64,000 nt of DNA from Geothrix campi. Its GTDB lineage: Bacteria; Acidobacteriota; Holophagae; Holophagales; Holophagaceae. Position 1 is the first letter of the stretch. Each line of letters starts with the position of its first letter. The notes beneath the pieces were generated by a model, which saw nothing but the letters and a program-made list of their open reading frames with translations, searched no databases and was not told the origin of the DNA. Shown one piece after another: positions 15,298 to 24,852 of this stretch. The stretch covers positions 1,543,505-1,607,504 of the forward strand of contig NZ_JANHMP010000001.1 in the NCBI RefSeq assembly GCF_024609265.1, read 5' to 3'. Both the position numbers and the translations under genes were made by a program.

Positions 15298-16368
15298 ATG
15301 CGCTTTCGTGGATTCTGGCTCCTTCCCCTGGCCGTGGCCGGGACGATCTTCTGGCTGAGTGCGCAATCGCACTACCCGGGGGGGATCGAGTTGCCCTCGC
15401 CCCTGGACAAGTTCGCTCACGCCACCGTGTTCGGCATCCTGGCGCTGGCCATCGACCTGGCCCTGCGGCACACGACCCCTGGCCTGCCGCTCTATCGCCG
15501 CCACCTGCTGATACTGGCTGCCGTGGCCCTCTATGGCGTGTCTGACGAGCTGCATCAGCGCTTCGTTCCTGGGCGCGACTGCGACCTCGGCGACTGGGCG
15601 GCCGATGCCCTGGGCGGAGCCCTGGCCTTGACGGCGGGTTCTCTCCATCTGCTGACGACGCGGCGCCTGGGAGCCCTCTCCTGGTGGCGGGGCCGGCTGC
15701 GGCGCCCGGATCCCGCCCGCGCCCTCATCCTCGTGGCGGATCCCCACTGGGGCGCCACGCTCACGGGACTGGAGGCCGCCACCACCGCCCAACCTGAAGC
15801 CGACTGGCTCTTCCTCGGGGATGTGTTCGATGTCTGGGTGGGTTTCCCCGGCATGGAGACCGACCCGCAGCGGGCCTTCCTCGCCTGGGTGGATGCCCGC
15901 CGCGCGGCGGGCCGCTGGGTGGGCCTCTGGCTGGGCAACCGGGAGTACTTCCTGGATCGCCACGCCGCGCGCTTCGACCTCATGGGCGAAGGCATCGGCG
16001 GAATGCTCGAAGACGAAGCGCTCGTCTGGGAGCATGGAGACCTCATCAACACGGCGGACCGCCAGTACCGGCTGTGGAATCTGGTGTCACGGTCCGGCGC
16101 CCTGTGGCTGCTCTTCCGCCTCATGCCCGGCGGCACGGCCCGCCGGGTCTCCGCCTGGATGGAGCGGAAGCTCCGCACCACCAATGCCGCCTACAAGCTG
16201 ACCTTCCCTCGCGAGGCCTTCCGCGCCGCCGCCCAGGCCCATCCCGGCGCCACCTTCCTGACCGGCCACTTCCATACCCACGAGGTGGAAGCCAACGGCA
16301 TTGCCCTGCCCTGGGCGCATGAGGGCCGGTTCATGGTGTGGCGAAACGGCAAGGTGGAGGACCTTTAG
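15298..16368 (+). CDS. VanZ-like membrane domain fused to LpxH-like phosphoesterase
   Basis: A 356-residue fusion. Residues 1-125 form a VanZ-like domain with about four helices; the signature is SDELHQRFVPGRDCDLGDW (82-100). Residues 141-356 form a calcineurin-type phosphoesterase with all metal motifs: ADPHWG (Asp148, His150), GDVFD (174-178), GNRE (213-216), HGD (246-248) and GHFHTH (323-328). The stretch HGDLINTADRQYRLW is typical of UDP-2,3-diacylglucosamine hydrolase LpxH, the fourth step of lipid A synthesis, which makes lipid X and UMP. If correct, the VanZ helices tether a normally peripheral enzyme to the membrane. ATG 15298 is chosen; upstream codons are not VanZ-like. Its stop overlaps the engB stop. 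Confidence 0.8.
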   Translation: MRFRGFWLLPLAVAGTIFWLSAQSHYPGGIELPSPLDKFAHATVFGILALAIDLALRHTTPGLPLYRRHLLILAAVALYGVSDELHQRFVPGRDCDLGDWAADALGGALALTAGSLHLLTTRRLGALSWWRGRLRRPDPARALILVADPHWGATLTGLEAATTAQPEADWLFLGDVFDVWVGFPGMETDPQRAFLAWVDARRAAGRWVGLWLGNREYFLDRHAARFDLMGEGIGGMLEDEALVWEHGDLINTADRQYRLWNLVSRSGALWLLFRLMPGGTARRVSAWMERKLRTTNAAYKLTFPREAFRAAAQAHPGATFLTGHFHTHEVEANGIALPWAHEGRFMVWRNGKVEDL

Positions 16369-16952
16369 AGCCCCAGCAGATCCGCCACTTCGCGCCGCAG
16401 CTCGGGAATGCCGGTGCCCTTGGCGGCGCTGGCCCAGGCGATGTCGCTGGCGTGCAGGCCCAGCTCGGCGGCCACGTCTTTGCGCTGCTTGAGGGCCTTG
16501 CTGGGCTTCACCTGGTCGGCCTTGGTGGCCACGATGCGATGGGGCAGGCCTTCAGAGCGGAGCCAGTCGATCATCTGGTGGTCCAGCTTCGTGGGACCCA
16601 CCTCGGCGTCCACCAGCACGAAGACCATGCGCAGGGTGCTGCGGCCCGTCAGGTACCCCTCCACCATCTTCTGCCAGGTGGCGCGCTCGGCGGCGGGGCC
16701 GGTGGCGAAGCCGTAGCCCGGCAGATCGACGATCCAGCGGTCCGGACCCGTGAGGAACACATTGATGAGCCGCGTGCGGCCAGGCGTCTTCGACACCCGC
16801 GCGAGCTGCTTCTGGTTGGCCAGCGCGTTCAGCAGGGAGGACTTGCCCACGTTGCTGCGCCCCACGAAGGCCACTTCCGCGTGGCAGATGCCAAGCTTCT
16901 TCGCGTCGGCCGCGGAGGTGACGAAACGGGCATCGGTGAGGGGCTGGGCCAT
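16365..16952 (-). CDS. engB: ribosome-biogenesis GTPase EngB/YihA/YsxC
   Basis: A 195-residue single-domain GTPase needed for 50S subunit assembly. G1 is GRSNVGKSSLLNAL, G2 is around TPGRTRLINVF, G3 is DLPGYGFATG, G4 reads TKAD and G5 is the SAAKGTG loop. Size and motif order match EngB. The gene runs toward the VanZ-LpxH gene and the two stop codons overlap by three to four bases. Confidence 0.93.
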   Translation of the reverse strand: MAQPLTDARFVTSAADAKKLGICHAEVAFVGRSNVGKSSLLNALANQKQLARVSKTPGRTRLINVFLTGPDRWIVDLPGYGFATGPAAERATWQKMVEGYLTGRSTLRMVFVLVDAEVGPTKLDHQMIDWLRSEGLPHRIVATKADQVKPSKALKQRKDVAAELGLHASDIAWASAAKGTGIPELRREVADLLGL

Positions 16953-17025
16953 GGGACCTCGGGTGGCTACGACGAAGGTCGAGGCAGATTCAAGATTAGC
17001 GCCCTTCCGGACAGTCCGGACTGCT

Positions 17026-17712
<687 letters not shown>

Positions 17713-17723
17713 AGAAAAAAAGT

Positions 17724-17797
17724 AACCGCGAAAAACACGAAAGCACGCGAAAGAGGTGGGTTCATTTTCGCGTATTTTGGCGACTTTCGCGGTTCCA
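17724..17797. repeat. cgcgaa-type palindromic element
   Basis: Inverted ends AACCGCGAAA (17724-17733) and TTTCGCGGTT (17788-17797) enclose further CGCGAAA and TTTTCGCG units, so the whole 74 bases can fold on itself. It lies between ftsE and the thiolase gene. A related copy is inside the ATP synthase operon at 29798-29895. Confidence 0.65.
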
Positions 17798-17801
17798 GTC
17801 T

Positions 17802-18974
17802 TTAGAGCCGCTCCACCAGCATGGCCACGCCCTGGCCACCGCCGACACAGAGGGCGGCGAGGCCGAGCTTCTTGTCCTGGTCCTGGAGCAGATGCAGCAG
17901 GGTGACGAGGATGCGGGTGCCGCTGGCGCCGATGGGGTGGCCGATGGCAATGGCGCCGCCGCGCAGGTTCACCTTGGCGGGATCAATCTCGGGCAGCTCC
18001 GCCAGCACGCCCAGGCTCTGGGCGGCGAAGGCCTCGTTGAGCTCGAAGAGGTCGATGTCCGCCAGCTTCACGCCGGTCTTGGCCAGCAGCTTCTGGATGG
18101 CGGGCACGGGGCCGAGGCCCATGGTGGCGGGATCCACACCGGCCTGGGCGAAGCCGAGGATGCGGGCGATGGGCTGGTGGGCCTTGGCGGCGGCCTCGGA
18201 GGCCAGCACCAGGGCACCGGCGCCGTCGTTGATGCCGCTGGCGTTGCCGGCGGTCACGGTGCCGTCCTTCTTGAAGGCGGGCTTGAGCTTGGCTAGGCCT
18301 TCAGCCGACGCGTCGGCCTTGATGTACTCGTCGCGGTTGAAGAGCACGTCGCCCTTCTTGCCCGCCAGGGTGACGGTGAACACCTCGCGGTCGAAGGCGC
18401 CCGCGGCCTGGGCGGCGAAGGCCGACCGCTGGCTCTGAAGGGAGAAGGCGTCCTGGGCTTCACGGGTAATGCCGTGCTTGGCGGCCACGTTCTCGGCGGT
18501 GATGCCCATGTGCGTGTCGCCATGGCCGCACCAGAGGCCGTCCTGGATCATGCTGTCGATGAGCTGGGCGTTCCCCATGCGGGCGCCCCAGCGGGCGGCG
18601 GGCAACAGGTAGGGCGCGTTGGACATGCTCTCGGTGCCACCGGCCACCACTAGGTCGGCATCACCCATCGCGATGGACTGGGCCCCCAGGGCGATGGCCT
18701 TGAGGCCCGAGCCGCACACCTGGTTCGGCGTGTGGGCGGGCGTCGAGAAGGGCAGGCCGGCCTTGAGGGCCGCCAGGCGGGCGACATTCTGGCCGCTGCC
18801 GGCCTGGAGCACGTTGCCCATGACCACGTCGCCCACGGCCTCCGGCGCCACGCCGGCCCGCTTGAGGGCCTCCGTGATGGCCAGGGCACCCATCTGCACG
18901 GCATTCAGCGGCTTCAGGCCGCCTCCGAAGGAACCGACGGCGGTGCGGGTCGCAGACAGGATGAAGGTGGACAT
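17802..18974 (-). CDS. acetyl-CoA C-acetyltransferase (thiolase)
   Basis: A 390-residue thiolase that condenses or cleaves acetyl-CoA and acetoacetyl-CoA. The acyl-accepting Cys87 is in [11 protein letters not shown]; the second active-site block, [16 protein letters not shown], holds the His, and [12 protein letters not shown] near the end holds the general-base Cys. Length and motifs fit biosynthetic AtoB/PhaA-type thiolases. Neighbours do not indicate which pathway it serves (butyrate or ketone metabolism, fatty-acid oxidation or mevalonate). The repeat at 17724 lies directly after its stop. Confidence 0.92.
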   Translation of the reverse strand: MSTFILSATRTAVGSFGGGLKPLNAVQMGALAITEALKRAGVAPEAVGDVVMGNVLQAGSGQNVARLAALKAGLPFSTPAHTPNQVCGSGLKAIALGAQSIAMGDADLVVAGGTESMSNAPYLLPAARWGARMGNAQLIDSMIQDGLWCGHGDTHMGITAENVAAKHGITREAQDAFSLQSQRSAFAAQAAGAFDREVFTVTLAGKKGDVLFNRDEYIKADASAEGLAKLKPAFKKDGTVTAGNASGINDGAGALVLASEAAAKAHQPIARILGFAQAGVDPATMGLGPVPAIQKLLAKTGVKLADIDLFELNEAFAAQSLGVLAELPEIDPAKVNLRGGAIAIGHPIGASGTRILVTLLHLLQDQDKKLGLAALCVGGGQGVAMLVERL

Positions 18975-19042
18975 GGCCGGCTCCGATGGATCGCACCAGG
19001 GTATCGCGAAGCCGCATCATTCAGGACCGGTCGGTATTCCGG

Positions 19043-19212
19043 TCACAGCGTCTTCAGGATGGCCCCGCGCTTCTCCTGGTATTCAGCCTCGGAGATCAGG
19101 TTCTCGTCCCGCAGGCGCTTCAGGGCCTTGAGGCGTTGGTACTGGAGGTCGTAGAAATCCTGGTCGGGTTTCGGGGCCACGGGCGCATTTGCCTGGGAAG
19201 CCGGTGCCCCCG
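19043..19212 (-). pseudogene. SHOCT-domain protein, 3' fragment
   Basis: The last 55 or so codons of a gene reading on the minus strand. The end, YDLQYQRLKALKRLRDENL then ISEAEYQEKRGAIL, is a short C-terminal (SHOCT) domain preceded by a Pro/Ala-rich linker (PVAPKPDQ). No start codon or N-terminal domain exists: upstream, the frame runs into the antisense of a LacI-family coding sequence. The gene is therefore cut near 19205-19215, exactly where the LacI fragment begins on the other strand. Confidence 0.65.
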
Positions 19213-19866
19213 GTGCGACGACGGCTGGACGCGGTGGTGATGTTCCACTGCACCGACATCGACCAGCGGCTGGCGACCCTCTGGCGGCGCGGGGTCCCGG
19301 GCGCCCTCATCGGCCATCACCCGGGTGTGTCCTGTGTGGCGCCCGACGACATCGGCGGCGGCCGCCTCGCCGCCATGCGCCTCCTCGCCCTGGGCCACCG
19401 CGACCTGCTGCACCTCACGGTGGCCGATGAGCACCAGTGGGCTGTGGACTGCGCCGCCGGCCTCACCGCCGCCCTGGCCGAACACGGCGGCCAGTCCCTG
19501 GCCCCCGTCATCCTGCGGGGAGGAGGTTCGGTGCTGGGTGGCTACCGGCTCATGCGGGATGCCTGGCACCAGGGCCACCGCCCAACCGGCATCTTTTGCG
19601 CGACGGACGAGATGGCCGTGGGGGCCCTCGGCACCCTGGCCGACCTTTCCGTGGCCGTCCCCGAGCAGGTCTCCGTGCTGGGTTTCGACGGCCTGGTGGA
19701 CCTCTACCCGGGGCTCGCCTCCGTGGCCCAGGACATCCCCGCCATCGCCCACGAGGCCGTCGCACTGGCCCTCGGAGCCATCGAGCGGGATGCCATCCGG
19801 CACGTCGTGGTCCCGGTGAAGATCATCGAGGGAGCCACGCTGGGGCCCGCCCCGAGGAAACGCTGA
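19213..19866 (+). pseudogene. LacI-family regulator, ligand-binding fragment
   Basis: About 218 residues of a LacI/GalR sugar-binding domain: LDAVVMFHCTDIDQRLATLW, then GVPGALIGHHPG, DDIGGGRLAAMRLLALGHRD, FCATDEMAVGALG and VSVLGFDGLVDLYPGLASV, in family order. The N-terminal helix-turn-helix and the first part of the ligand domain are missing. The frame opens directly from the SHOCT fragment on the opposite strand, so no real start exists. Without a DNA-binding domain it cannot act as a repressor. The 3' end is intact. Confidence 0.7.
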
Positions 19867-19982
19867 GTCCCAGTCGCCCCCGGTCGGGTCCGGGACAAGC
19901 CCTGATGACTAAACGCCTCCGAGGCATTACCGTGAACTTCACATCCAGGCCTGCCCTGGTTCTTTCTCCCACGGGAGTCATC

Positions 19983-20888
19983 ATGACCGTTTCCAGCCGA
20001 TGGATCCCCCTGTTCCTGGTCGGGAGTGCGCTGCTGGCCCAGGTTCCCCCGCCTCCGCCCGCCCCTCCGGCTCCGCCAGCCCCTCCAGCGCCCATGATCG
20101 GAGTGGACGTCCCCTCGGGTTCCCGGACCGAGCAGCGGACGGAGAAGCTGGTCTATGGCTCGAAGCTCTGGGTGAAGAACCGCAACGGCGGCATCCGGGT
20201 GACGGGCTGGGACAAAGAAGAAGTCTTCCTCACCGCCCAGATCCGCGACAGCGAAAAGCGCCGCGTCGAGCTGGTGCTCCAGCGGAAGGGCCAGGATCTG
20301 GACATCGAGGCGGTGTTCCAGCAGCCTTCCTGGAGCTTTGGCCTCTACATCAGCCCGCGCTGTGAACTGACGCTCCAGGTGCCTCACAAGCTGCTGGGCC
20401 ATTTCCGCACCACCAACGGCACCGTGGCGGTGGAGAACCTCGAAGGTTACGCCCGGTGCGAGGCCACCAACGGCGCCATCATGGTGTCCGATGTGCGCGG
20501 TGAAGTCCTGGTGGACACCACCAACGGCCCCATCGAGGCCCGGAACCTGGTGGCGCGGATCAAGGGCGGCACCACCAATGGGCGCATCGTCCTCGAGGGC
20601 GTGGCGGGCGGGATCCACCTGGAGACGACGAACGGCAGCGTTCGCGCCCGCAATCTCGATGGCTGGGGCGAGGGCATCCACCTGGAATCCACCAACGGCA
20701 GCATCGAGGTGGAACTGGGCAAGGCCAGCGGTGAGCTGATGGCCGAGAACAGCAACGGGTCCATGGAGATCAAGATCCCCGGCGCCCAGGTCATCGAGAT
20801 CACCAAGCACAGCGCCCACGTGAAGGTACCCGGCCGAACCCAGCCGATCCGCCTCGAAACCACCAACGGCAGCATCCGCGTCAAGTAG
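19983..20888 (+). CDS. DUF4097-type beta-helix protein with Pro-rich linker
   Basis: A 301-residue secreted protein. ATG 19983 follows GGGAG. The signal peptide is residues 1-19 (SRWIPLFLVGSALLAQ), followed by a Pro-rich linker of PPAP units. From about residue 45 it is a DUF4097 repeat protein: TTNG or ATNG recurs about every 20 residues (RTTNGTVAVENL, ATNGAIMVSDV, ESTNGSIEVEL, ETTNGSIRVK). It is a paralog of the protein at 10897 and shares its GSxLxVKNxNG opening. Likely an envelope beta-helix; no enzymatic residues are seen. It lies between the LacI fragment and the M16-like pair, transcribed the same way. Confidence 0.85.
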   Translation: MTVSSRWIPLFLVGSALLAQVPPPPPAPPAPPAPPAPMIGVDVPSGSRTEQRTEKLVYGSKLWVKNRNGGIRVTGWDKEEVFLTAQIRDSEKRRVELVLQRKGQDLDIEAVFQQPSWSFGLYISPRCELTLQVPHKLLGHFRTTNGTVAVENLEGYARCEATNGAIMVSDVRGEVLVDTTNGPIEARNLVARIKGGTTNGRIVLEGVAGGIHLETTNGSVRARNLDGWGEGIHLESTNGSIEVELGKASGELMAENSNGSMEIKIPGAQVIEITKHSAHVKVPGRTQPIRLETTNGSIRVK

Positions 20889-20916
20889 CCCCCTTTCCAG
20901 TAGTACCCTTGGGGCC

Positions 20917-22587
20917 ATGCGAATCCTGGTCCCCGTCCTCCTCGCCACGCTGAGCCTGCAGGCCCAGGCGCCGCACCCGGCGGAGGTGCAGGAGCGGCGG
21001 CTGGCCAACGGGATCCGGCTCGTCGTGGTGGAGCGGCGTGGCCTGGACGCCTTCCACGCGGCCATGGTCTTCCGGGGCGGACGGGCGGAAGAACCCCCGA
21101 CCCTGGCGGGCGCCACCGACCTGTTGGCCCGGGCACTCTACGGTGCCACCTGGCCCGAGGATCTGGACGCCTCGAAGGGGGCCGGTTCCCTCGACGCCCT
21201 CCTCAAACAAGAGGATGGCCTGCTCGAAGCCCTGCGGCTGGAGCGGCTCCGCCAGCGGAAGGATCCGGGGACCGTCGGCCAGATCCCGGCCCTGGATGCC
21301 AGCCTATGGACCCTGCACGAAGCCGTGCGGGCCCGGTTCTCCGGTTCGCCGTTGGCGGATGTCTATGCTGCCCGCGGTGGGCGGCAGACGGCCCAGGCCA
21401 GCGCGGACGCGCTGCTGGTGCAGACGGAGCTCCCCACGGCCGCCTTCGAGTTCTGGTGCCGCACGGAAGCCCAGCGGCTGACGCTCCTCCAGCTCAGCCG
21501 GTTCTCCGAGGTCCGGGCCGCCCTGACAACAGAACTCCGCACCCAGGGGCACCAGGGACCGGCGTTGCTCCAGGGCGCGGCCCTGCCCGGTCATCCCTAC
21601 GGCCGGGATCTGGCCGACCACCTCCCGGCCCTGGAAGCCATGCGCCGCTCGGACCTCCAGGCCTGGGCCCGACGTGTCTGCCGACCCGACCGGCTCACCC
21701 TGGTGCTGGTCGGGGGGCTCGGGATGGAGGCGGCCCTGCCTCTCGTGGAGCGGCACCTGGGGGCCCTGCCCGCAGGCCCCACAAACGGAGATACCGAGGA
21801 TCCCCTCCTCCCTGAAATCCCAGCCGACCTCGGGGACCGCCGCATCCAGGCGACGCTGGGGGGAACGCCGGAGCTGCTGGTGAGCTGGCGCATCCCTTCC
21901 CGTCCGGACCGTGATCATCTGGTCCTGCGCCTGGCTGCCGGCCTGCTCGGGGGAGGCCCATCCGGCCGGCTGAGCCAGCGGCTGGTGCGGCAGAAGACCC
22001 TGGCCCAGTCCGTCGAGGTCCGGATGGATGTGCCGGGAGGGCGGCTGCCGGGCCTGCTGGTGATCCGTGCGATCCCCGCCGAAGGACACAGCCTCGCAGA
22101 ACTCGAAGGCGCGCTTCACACAGAGATCCTGCGACTCCAGCAGGAACCCATCCCCGCGGATGAATGGCAGCGTGCCCTCACCCAATTCGACGTGGATCAG
22201 CTCCGCATCCAGGACGAGCCTGCTGCCCTGGCCCGGGCCCTGGGCCTGGCCTGGGTCGAGGCCGGTGACTGGCGGCAGTCGGAGCAGGAGCTTCAGCGCC
22301 TCCGGAATGTCGGGCCCGAGGCCATCCAGGCGGCGGCGAGAACCTGGCTGAACCCCAGCCACCGCACCACCCTTTGGCTGCAGGCCGGGCCCAACGAGGG
22401 GCAGGATCCCCTGGAGGCCCAGACGGCCCGGGTGCTGAAAGCCCTCGCCGCCACCCGCATCGAGGACCTGGCCCAGCGCGAACACATGGTTTCCGAAGCG
22501 CTCCGCCAGCTCCGCATGCTCAGCCTCGAAGAGCGCCGCCGGACTCTCAAACTGCTGGAAGCCCAGCTAGCCCCGGAGAAGCGATGA
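20917..22587 (+). CDS. M16-like protein lacking the zinc motif (first of pair)
   Basis: A 556-residue exported protein with a signal peptide (RILVPVLLATLSLQAQA) and the two-lobe layout of M16 (pitrilysin/PqqL) peptidases: RRLANGIRLVVVERRG at the start, and RIQATLGGTPELLVSWRIPS then RLSQRLVRQKTLAQSVEVRM in the second half. The zinc motif HXXEH, expected at about residue 65 in VFRGGRAEEPPTLAGATDLL, is absent: the H and E positions read as non-ligands. M16 enzymes often pair an active with an inactive subunit, but here the following partner lacks the motif too. It overlaps the second gene by four bases, so the two are co-translated. Confidence 0.75.
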   Translation: MRILVPVLLATLSLQAQAPHPAEVQERRLANGIRLVVVERRGLDAFHAAMVFRGGRAEEPPTLAGATDLLARALYGATWPEDLDASKGAGSLDALLKQEDGLLEALRLERLRQRKDPGTVGQIPALDASLWTLHEAVRARFSGSPLADVYAARGGRQTAQASADALLVQTELPTAAFEFWCRTEAQRLTLLQLSRFSEVRAALTTELRTQGHQGPALLQGAALPGHPYGRDLADHLPALEAMRRSDLQAWARRVCRPDRLTLVLVGGLGMEAALPLVERHLGALPAGPTNGDTEDPLLPEIPADLGDRRIQATLGGTPELLVSWRIPSRPDRDHLVLRLAAGLLGGGPSGRLSQRLVRQKTLAQSVEVRMDVPGGRLPGLLVIRAIPAEGHSLAELEGALHTEILRLQQEPIPADEWQRALTQFDVDQLRIQDEPAALARALGLAWVEAGDWRQSEQELQRLRNVGPEAIQAAARTWLNPSHRTTLWLQAGPNEGQDPLEAQTARVLKALAATRIEDLAQREHMVSEALRQLRMLSLEERRRTLKLLEAQLAPEKR

Positions 22588-23849
22588 GACTCCTGGCGAT
22601 CCTGGCCGCCCTGGCCTTCACGCTGCAAATCCAGGCGCAGCCACGGATCCGGCCCCAGACATTCAGCCTGCCCAACGGCCTGCGGGTGATCCTGCTGGAG
22701 GACCACGATCGCCCTCTGGTGCGGGCCCGCCTGCACCTGTCCCTGGAACGCGAGGCCGGCGTCGCCCGTCCCGGGCTCGCGCCCCTGGCCATGCGCGTAC
22801 TCGGGCAGTCTGACGCCGGCGCGTTCCGCCTCGGGGATTTCGAGCAACTCCTGGCAGGCGCGGGAATCGAACTGGCCCCCAACCTGCGTGCGGATGGTCT
22901 CTCCTGGAGCCTGCTGGCCCGGAGCCGGGATCAGGATCTGGCCCTGGGCCTGCTCGCAGATCGTGCCTTCCGCTCGATCATCGACCCCACCACCCTCGAG
23001 GCCGAACGCCTTGCCTGCTGGCGGGAGACGGAGCGGCTGGAGGCCTCGCCCCAGAGCAAGCTGCGGCAGACCCTGGAATCAGACTGGACACTCCAGGCCC
23101 CCACCCTCGAGAGTCTGACGGCCGTCACCTACGAGGACCTCCTGGCCTTCTTCGCCCGCGTGCTGCGACCCGACCGGGCCGTGCTGGTCCTCCAGGGCGA
23201 TCTGGGCCAGGAGCAGGCCAAGCGCCTCGTGCTGCTCAGCTTCGGGACCTGGACGGTCCGGCCGGAACCTGCAGCCCCCACGACGACGATCGCCACACCG
23301 GCTCCCGTCACGGTTCCCGGGCCAGCCGCAGGGGCCCCCGCAGAGGCCAGGCCAAGCCAGGCGCCTGCCACTGGGGCCATCCTGCGGGCACTGGCGGTGG
23401 CGTCCGAGCCGGCGGATCTGAGCCCGGAAGCCCGAGCCCTGCTGGCTCTGCTCCTGCCCGGAGATCCGGTCCTGTTTCCCGCGCAGCTTCGGCTGGAGGG
23501 CATGGATCTGGTGGCCACGTTGGAAGCGGAGGCCCCCGGGACCGCCGCGGTCGAGGCCTCCCTGCGTGAGCGCCTCCAAGCACTCACTCAGCGCGGCTTC
23601 ACGGAGACGGACCTCCGCCAGGCGCGGTCCGCCTGGTCCGCGGGTCGCGCCCTCGTGGGCCTCCATCCGTGGGCCCTGGTGGACGAGGCCGTGGCCGAAG
23701 CCCGCGAGCGGGCGGTCTCCCCGGCTCGCATGGAGGCCCTCACGATCGAAGCCTTGAACGAGGCGCTGCGGCGCTGGCTGGATCCCTCCCGCCTGCGGAC
23801 CGGCGTGCTGGCCGATCCGCAGGCGGTGAGAGCTTCCGCCCGCCCCTGA
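22584..23849 (+). CDS. M16-like protein lacking the zinc motif (second of pair)
   Basis: A 421-residue exported protein (signal RLLAILAALAFTLQIQAQ). The M16 opening TFSLPNGLRVILLEDHDRPL is clear, and RPDRAVLVLQGDL follows later, but the expected HXXEH reads PGLAPLAMRVLG, so no zinc site is present. An Ala/Pro-rich spacer (about 230-265) splits the lobes. ATG 22584 overlaps the preceding stop (ATGA), so translation is coupled. The pair likely forms a heterodimer with a non-catalytic role such as peptide binding, unless another active subunit exists elsewhere. Confidence 0.72.
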   Translation: MRLLAILAALAFTLQIQAQPRIRPQTFSLPNGLRVILLEDHDRPLVRARLHLSLEREAGVARPGLAPLAMRVLGQSDAGAFRLGDFEQLLAGAGIELAPNLRADGLSWSLLARSRDQDLALGLLADRAFRSIIDPTTLEAERLACWRETERLEASPQSKLRQTLESDWTLQAPTLESLTAVTYEDLLAFFARVLRPDRAVLVLQGDLGQEQAKRLVLLSFGTWTVRPEPAAPTTTIATPAPVTVPGPAAGAPAEARPSQAPATGAILRALAVASEPADLSPEARALLALLLPGDPVLFPAQLRLEGMDLVATLEAEAPGTAAVEASLRERLQALTQRGFTETDLRQARSAWSAGRALVGLHPWALVDEAVAEARERAVSPARMEALTIEALNEALRRWLDPSRLRTGVLADPQAVRASARP

Positions 23850-23889
23850 ACTCGGGGCGGCGCGGATCAGGCCGGATCCGAAGGCTCCT

Positions 23890-24768
23890 TCAGACCTGCA
23901 CACCAAAGCGCGAGGCCAGGTCCAGGTACCGGGCCCGGATCCCTTCGATGACAGCCTCTGGCAGATGCGGCGCCGGCGGCTGTTTGTCCCAGCCCGGGAG
24001 CGTCTCCAGGTAGTCGCGGAGGAACTGTTTGTCCAGGCTCGGGGGATTCTTACCCGGGGCCCAGGTGTCCACCAACCAGTAGCGGCTGCTGTCCGGCGTG
24101 AGGGCCTCGTCGATGAGGATCAGTTCATCGGTGTCGCTGAGCCCGAACTCGAACTTGGTGTCCGCCAGCAGGATCCCCCGCTGGGCAGCCAGCTCCGCGC
24201 CGCGACGATAGAGGGCCAGGCTCAGGTCCCGCAGCCGCGTCGCCAGATCCGCGCCCACGATCTCGGCCATGCGCTCGAAGCTGATGTTCTCGTCGTGCCC
24301 TTCCTCCTCCTTGGTGGCGGGCGTGAAGATGGGCTCGGGCAGGCGATCGGCCAGGCGCAGGCCCGAAGGCAGGGGCACGCCGCACACGGAGCCGACGCTC
24401 TGGTATTCCTTCCAGCCGCTCCCCGCCAGATAGCCGCGCACCACGCACTCCACGGGCATGGGCCGGGTCTTCTCCACAACCACGGCGCGACCGGCCAGGG
24501 CCTCGCGGTAGGGTTCCAGGGCCGCCGGCCAGGCGGGATTGCCGCGGAAGTGGTTGGGCACCAGGTCCTCCGTGGCGGCAAACCAGTACGAGGCCACGGC
24601 CGTGAGGATGCGCCCCTTGTCCGGGATGCCGTCGGGCATCACGCAGTCGAACGCGCTGATGCGATCGGTGGCCACGATGAGCAGCTGCTTGCCCAGGTCG
24701 TATACATCGCGCACCTTGCCTCGACGGAAGATGGGAAACGGCAGGTCGGTGCTGAGCAGAACGGACAT
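23890..24768 (-). CDS. purC: SAICAR synthase PurC
   Basis: A 292-residue phosphoribosylaminoimidazole-succinocarboxamide synthase, which joins CAIR and aspartate using ATP in purine synthesis. The opening FRRGKVRDVYDLGKQLLIV, then ATDRISAFDCVMPDGIPDKG, matches the family. PMPVECVVRGYLAGSGWKEY (substrate loop), LADTKFEFG and DEALTPDSSRYW follow. Start ATG 24768 is chosen by family alignment; an ATG at 24792 would add eight residues. No other pur gene is adjacent. Confidence 0.95.
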   Translation of the reverse strand: MSVLLSTDLPFPIFRRGKVRDVYDLGKQLLIVATDRISAFDCVMPDGIPDKGRILTAVASYWFAATEDLVPNHFRGNPAWPAALEPYREALAGRAVVVEKTRPMPVECVVRGYLAGSGWKEYQSVGSVCGVPLPSGLRLADRLPEPIFTPATKEEEGHDENISFERMAEIVGADLATRLRDLSLALYRRGAELAAQRGILLADTKFEFGLSDTDELILIDEALTPDSSRYWLVDTWAPGKNPPSLDKQFLRDYLETLPGWDKQPPAPHLPEAVIEGIRARYLDLASRFGVQV

Positions 24769-24794
24769 GGGGCCCCCGAAATGGAAATCCATCT

Positions 24795-24850
24795 TAGCTG
24801 TCGGCCGTCACCGGTCGGTCACTGACAGCCGAAAGCCGATGGTTGACAGT
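24795..24850. repeat. intergenic imperfect repeat
   Basis: A short stretch between purC and the TPR gene with repeated and inverted GACAGCCGA / AGCCGAT / TGACAG units (CGGTCGGTCACTGACAGCCG). It may be another copy of the element after the AMP-ligase-like gene at 2532. No coding potential. Confidence 0.3.
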
Positions 24851-24852
24851 TC

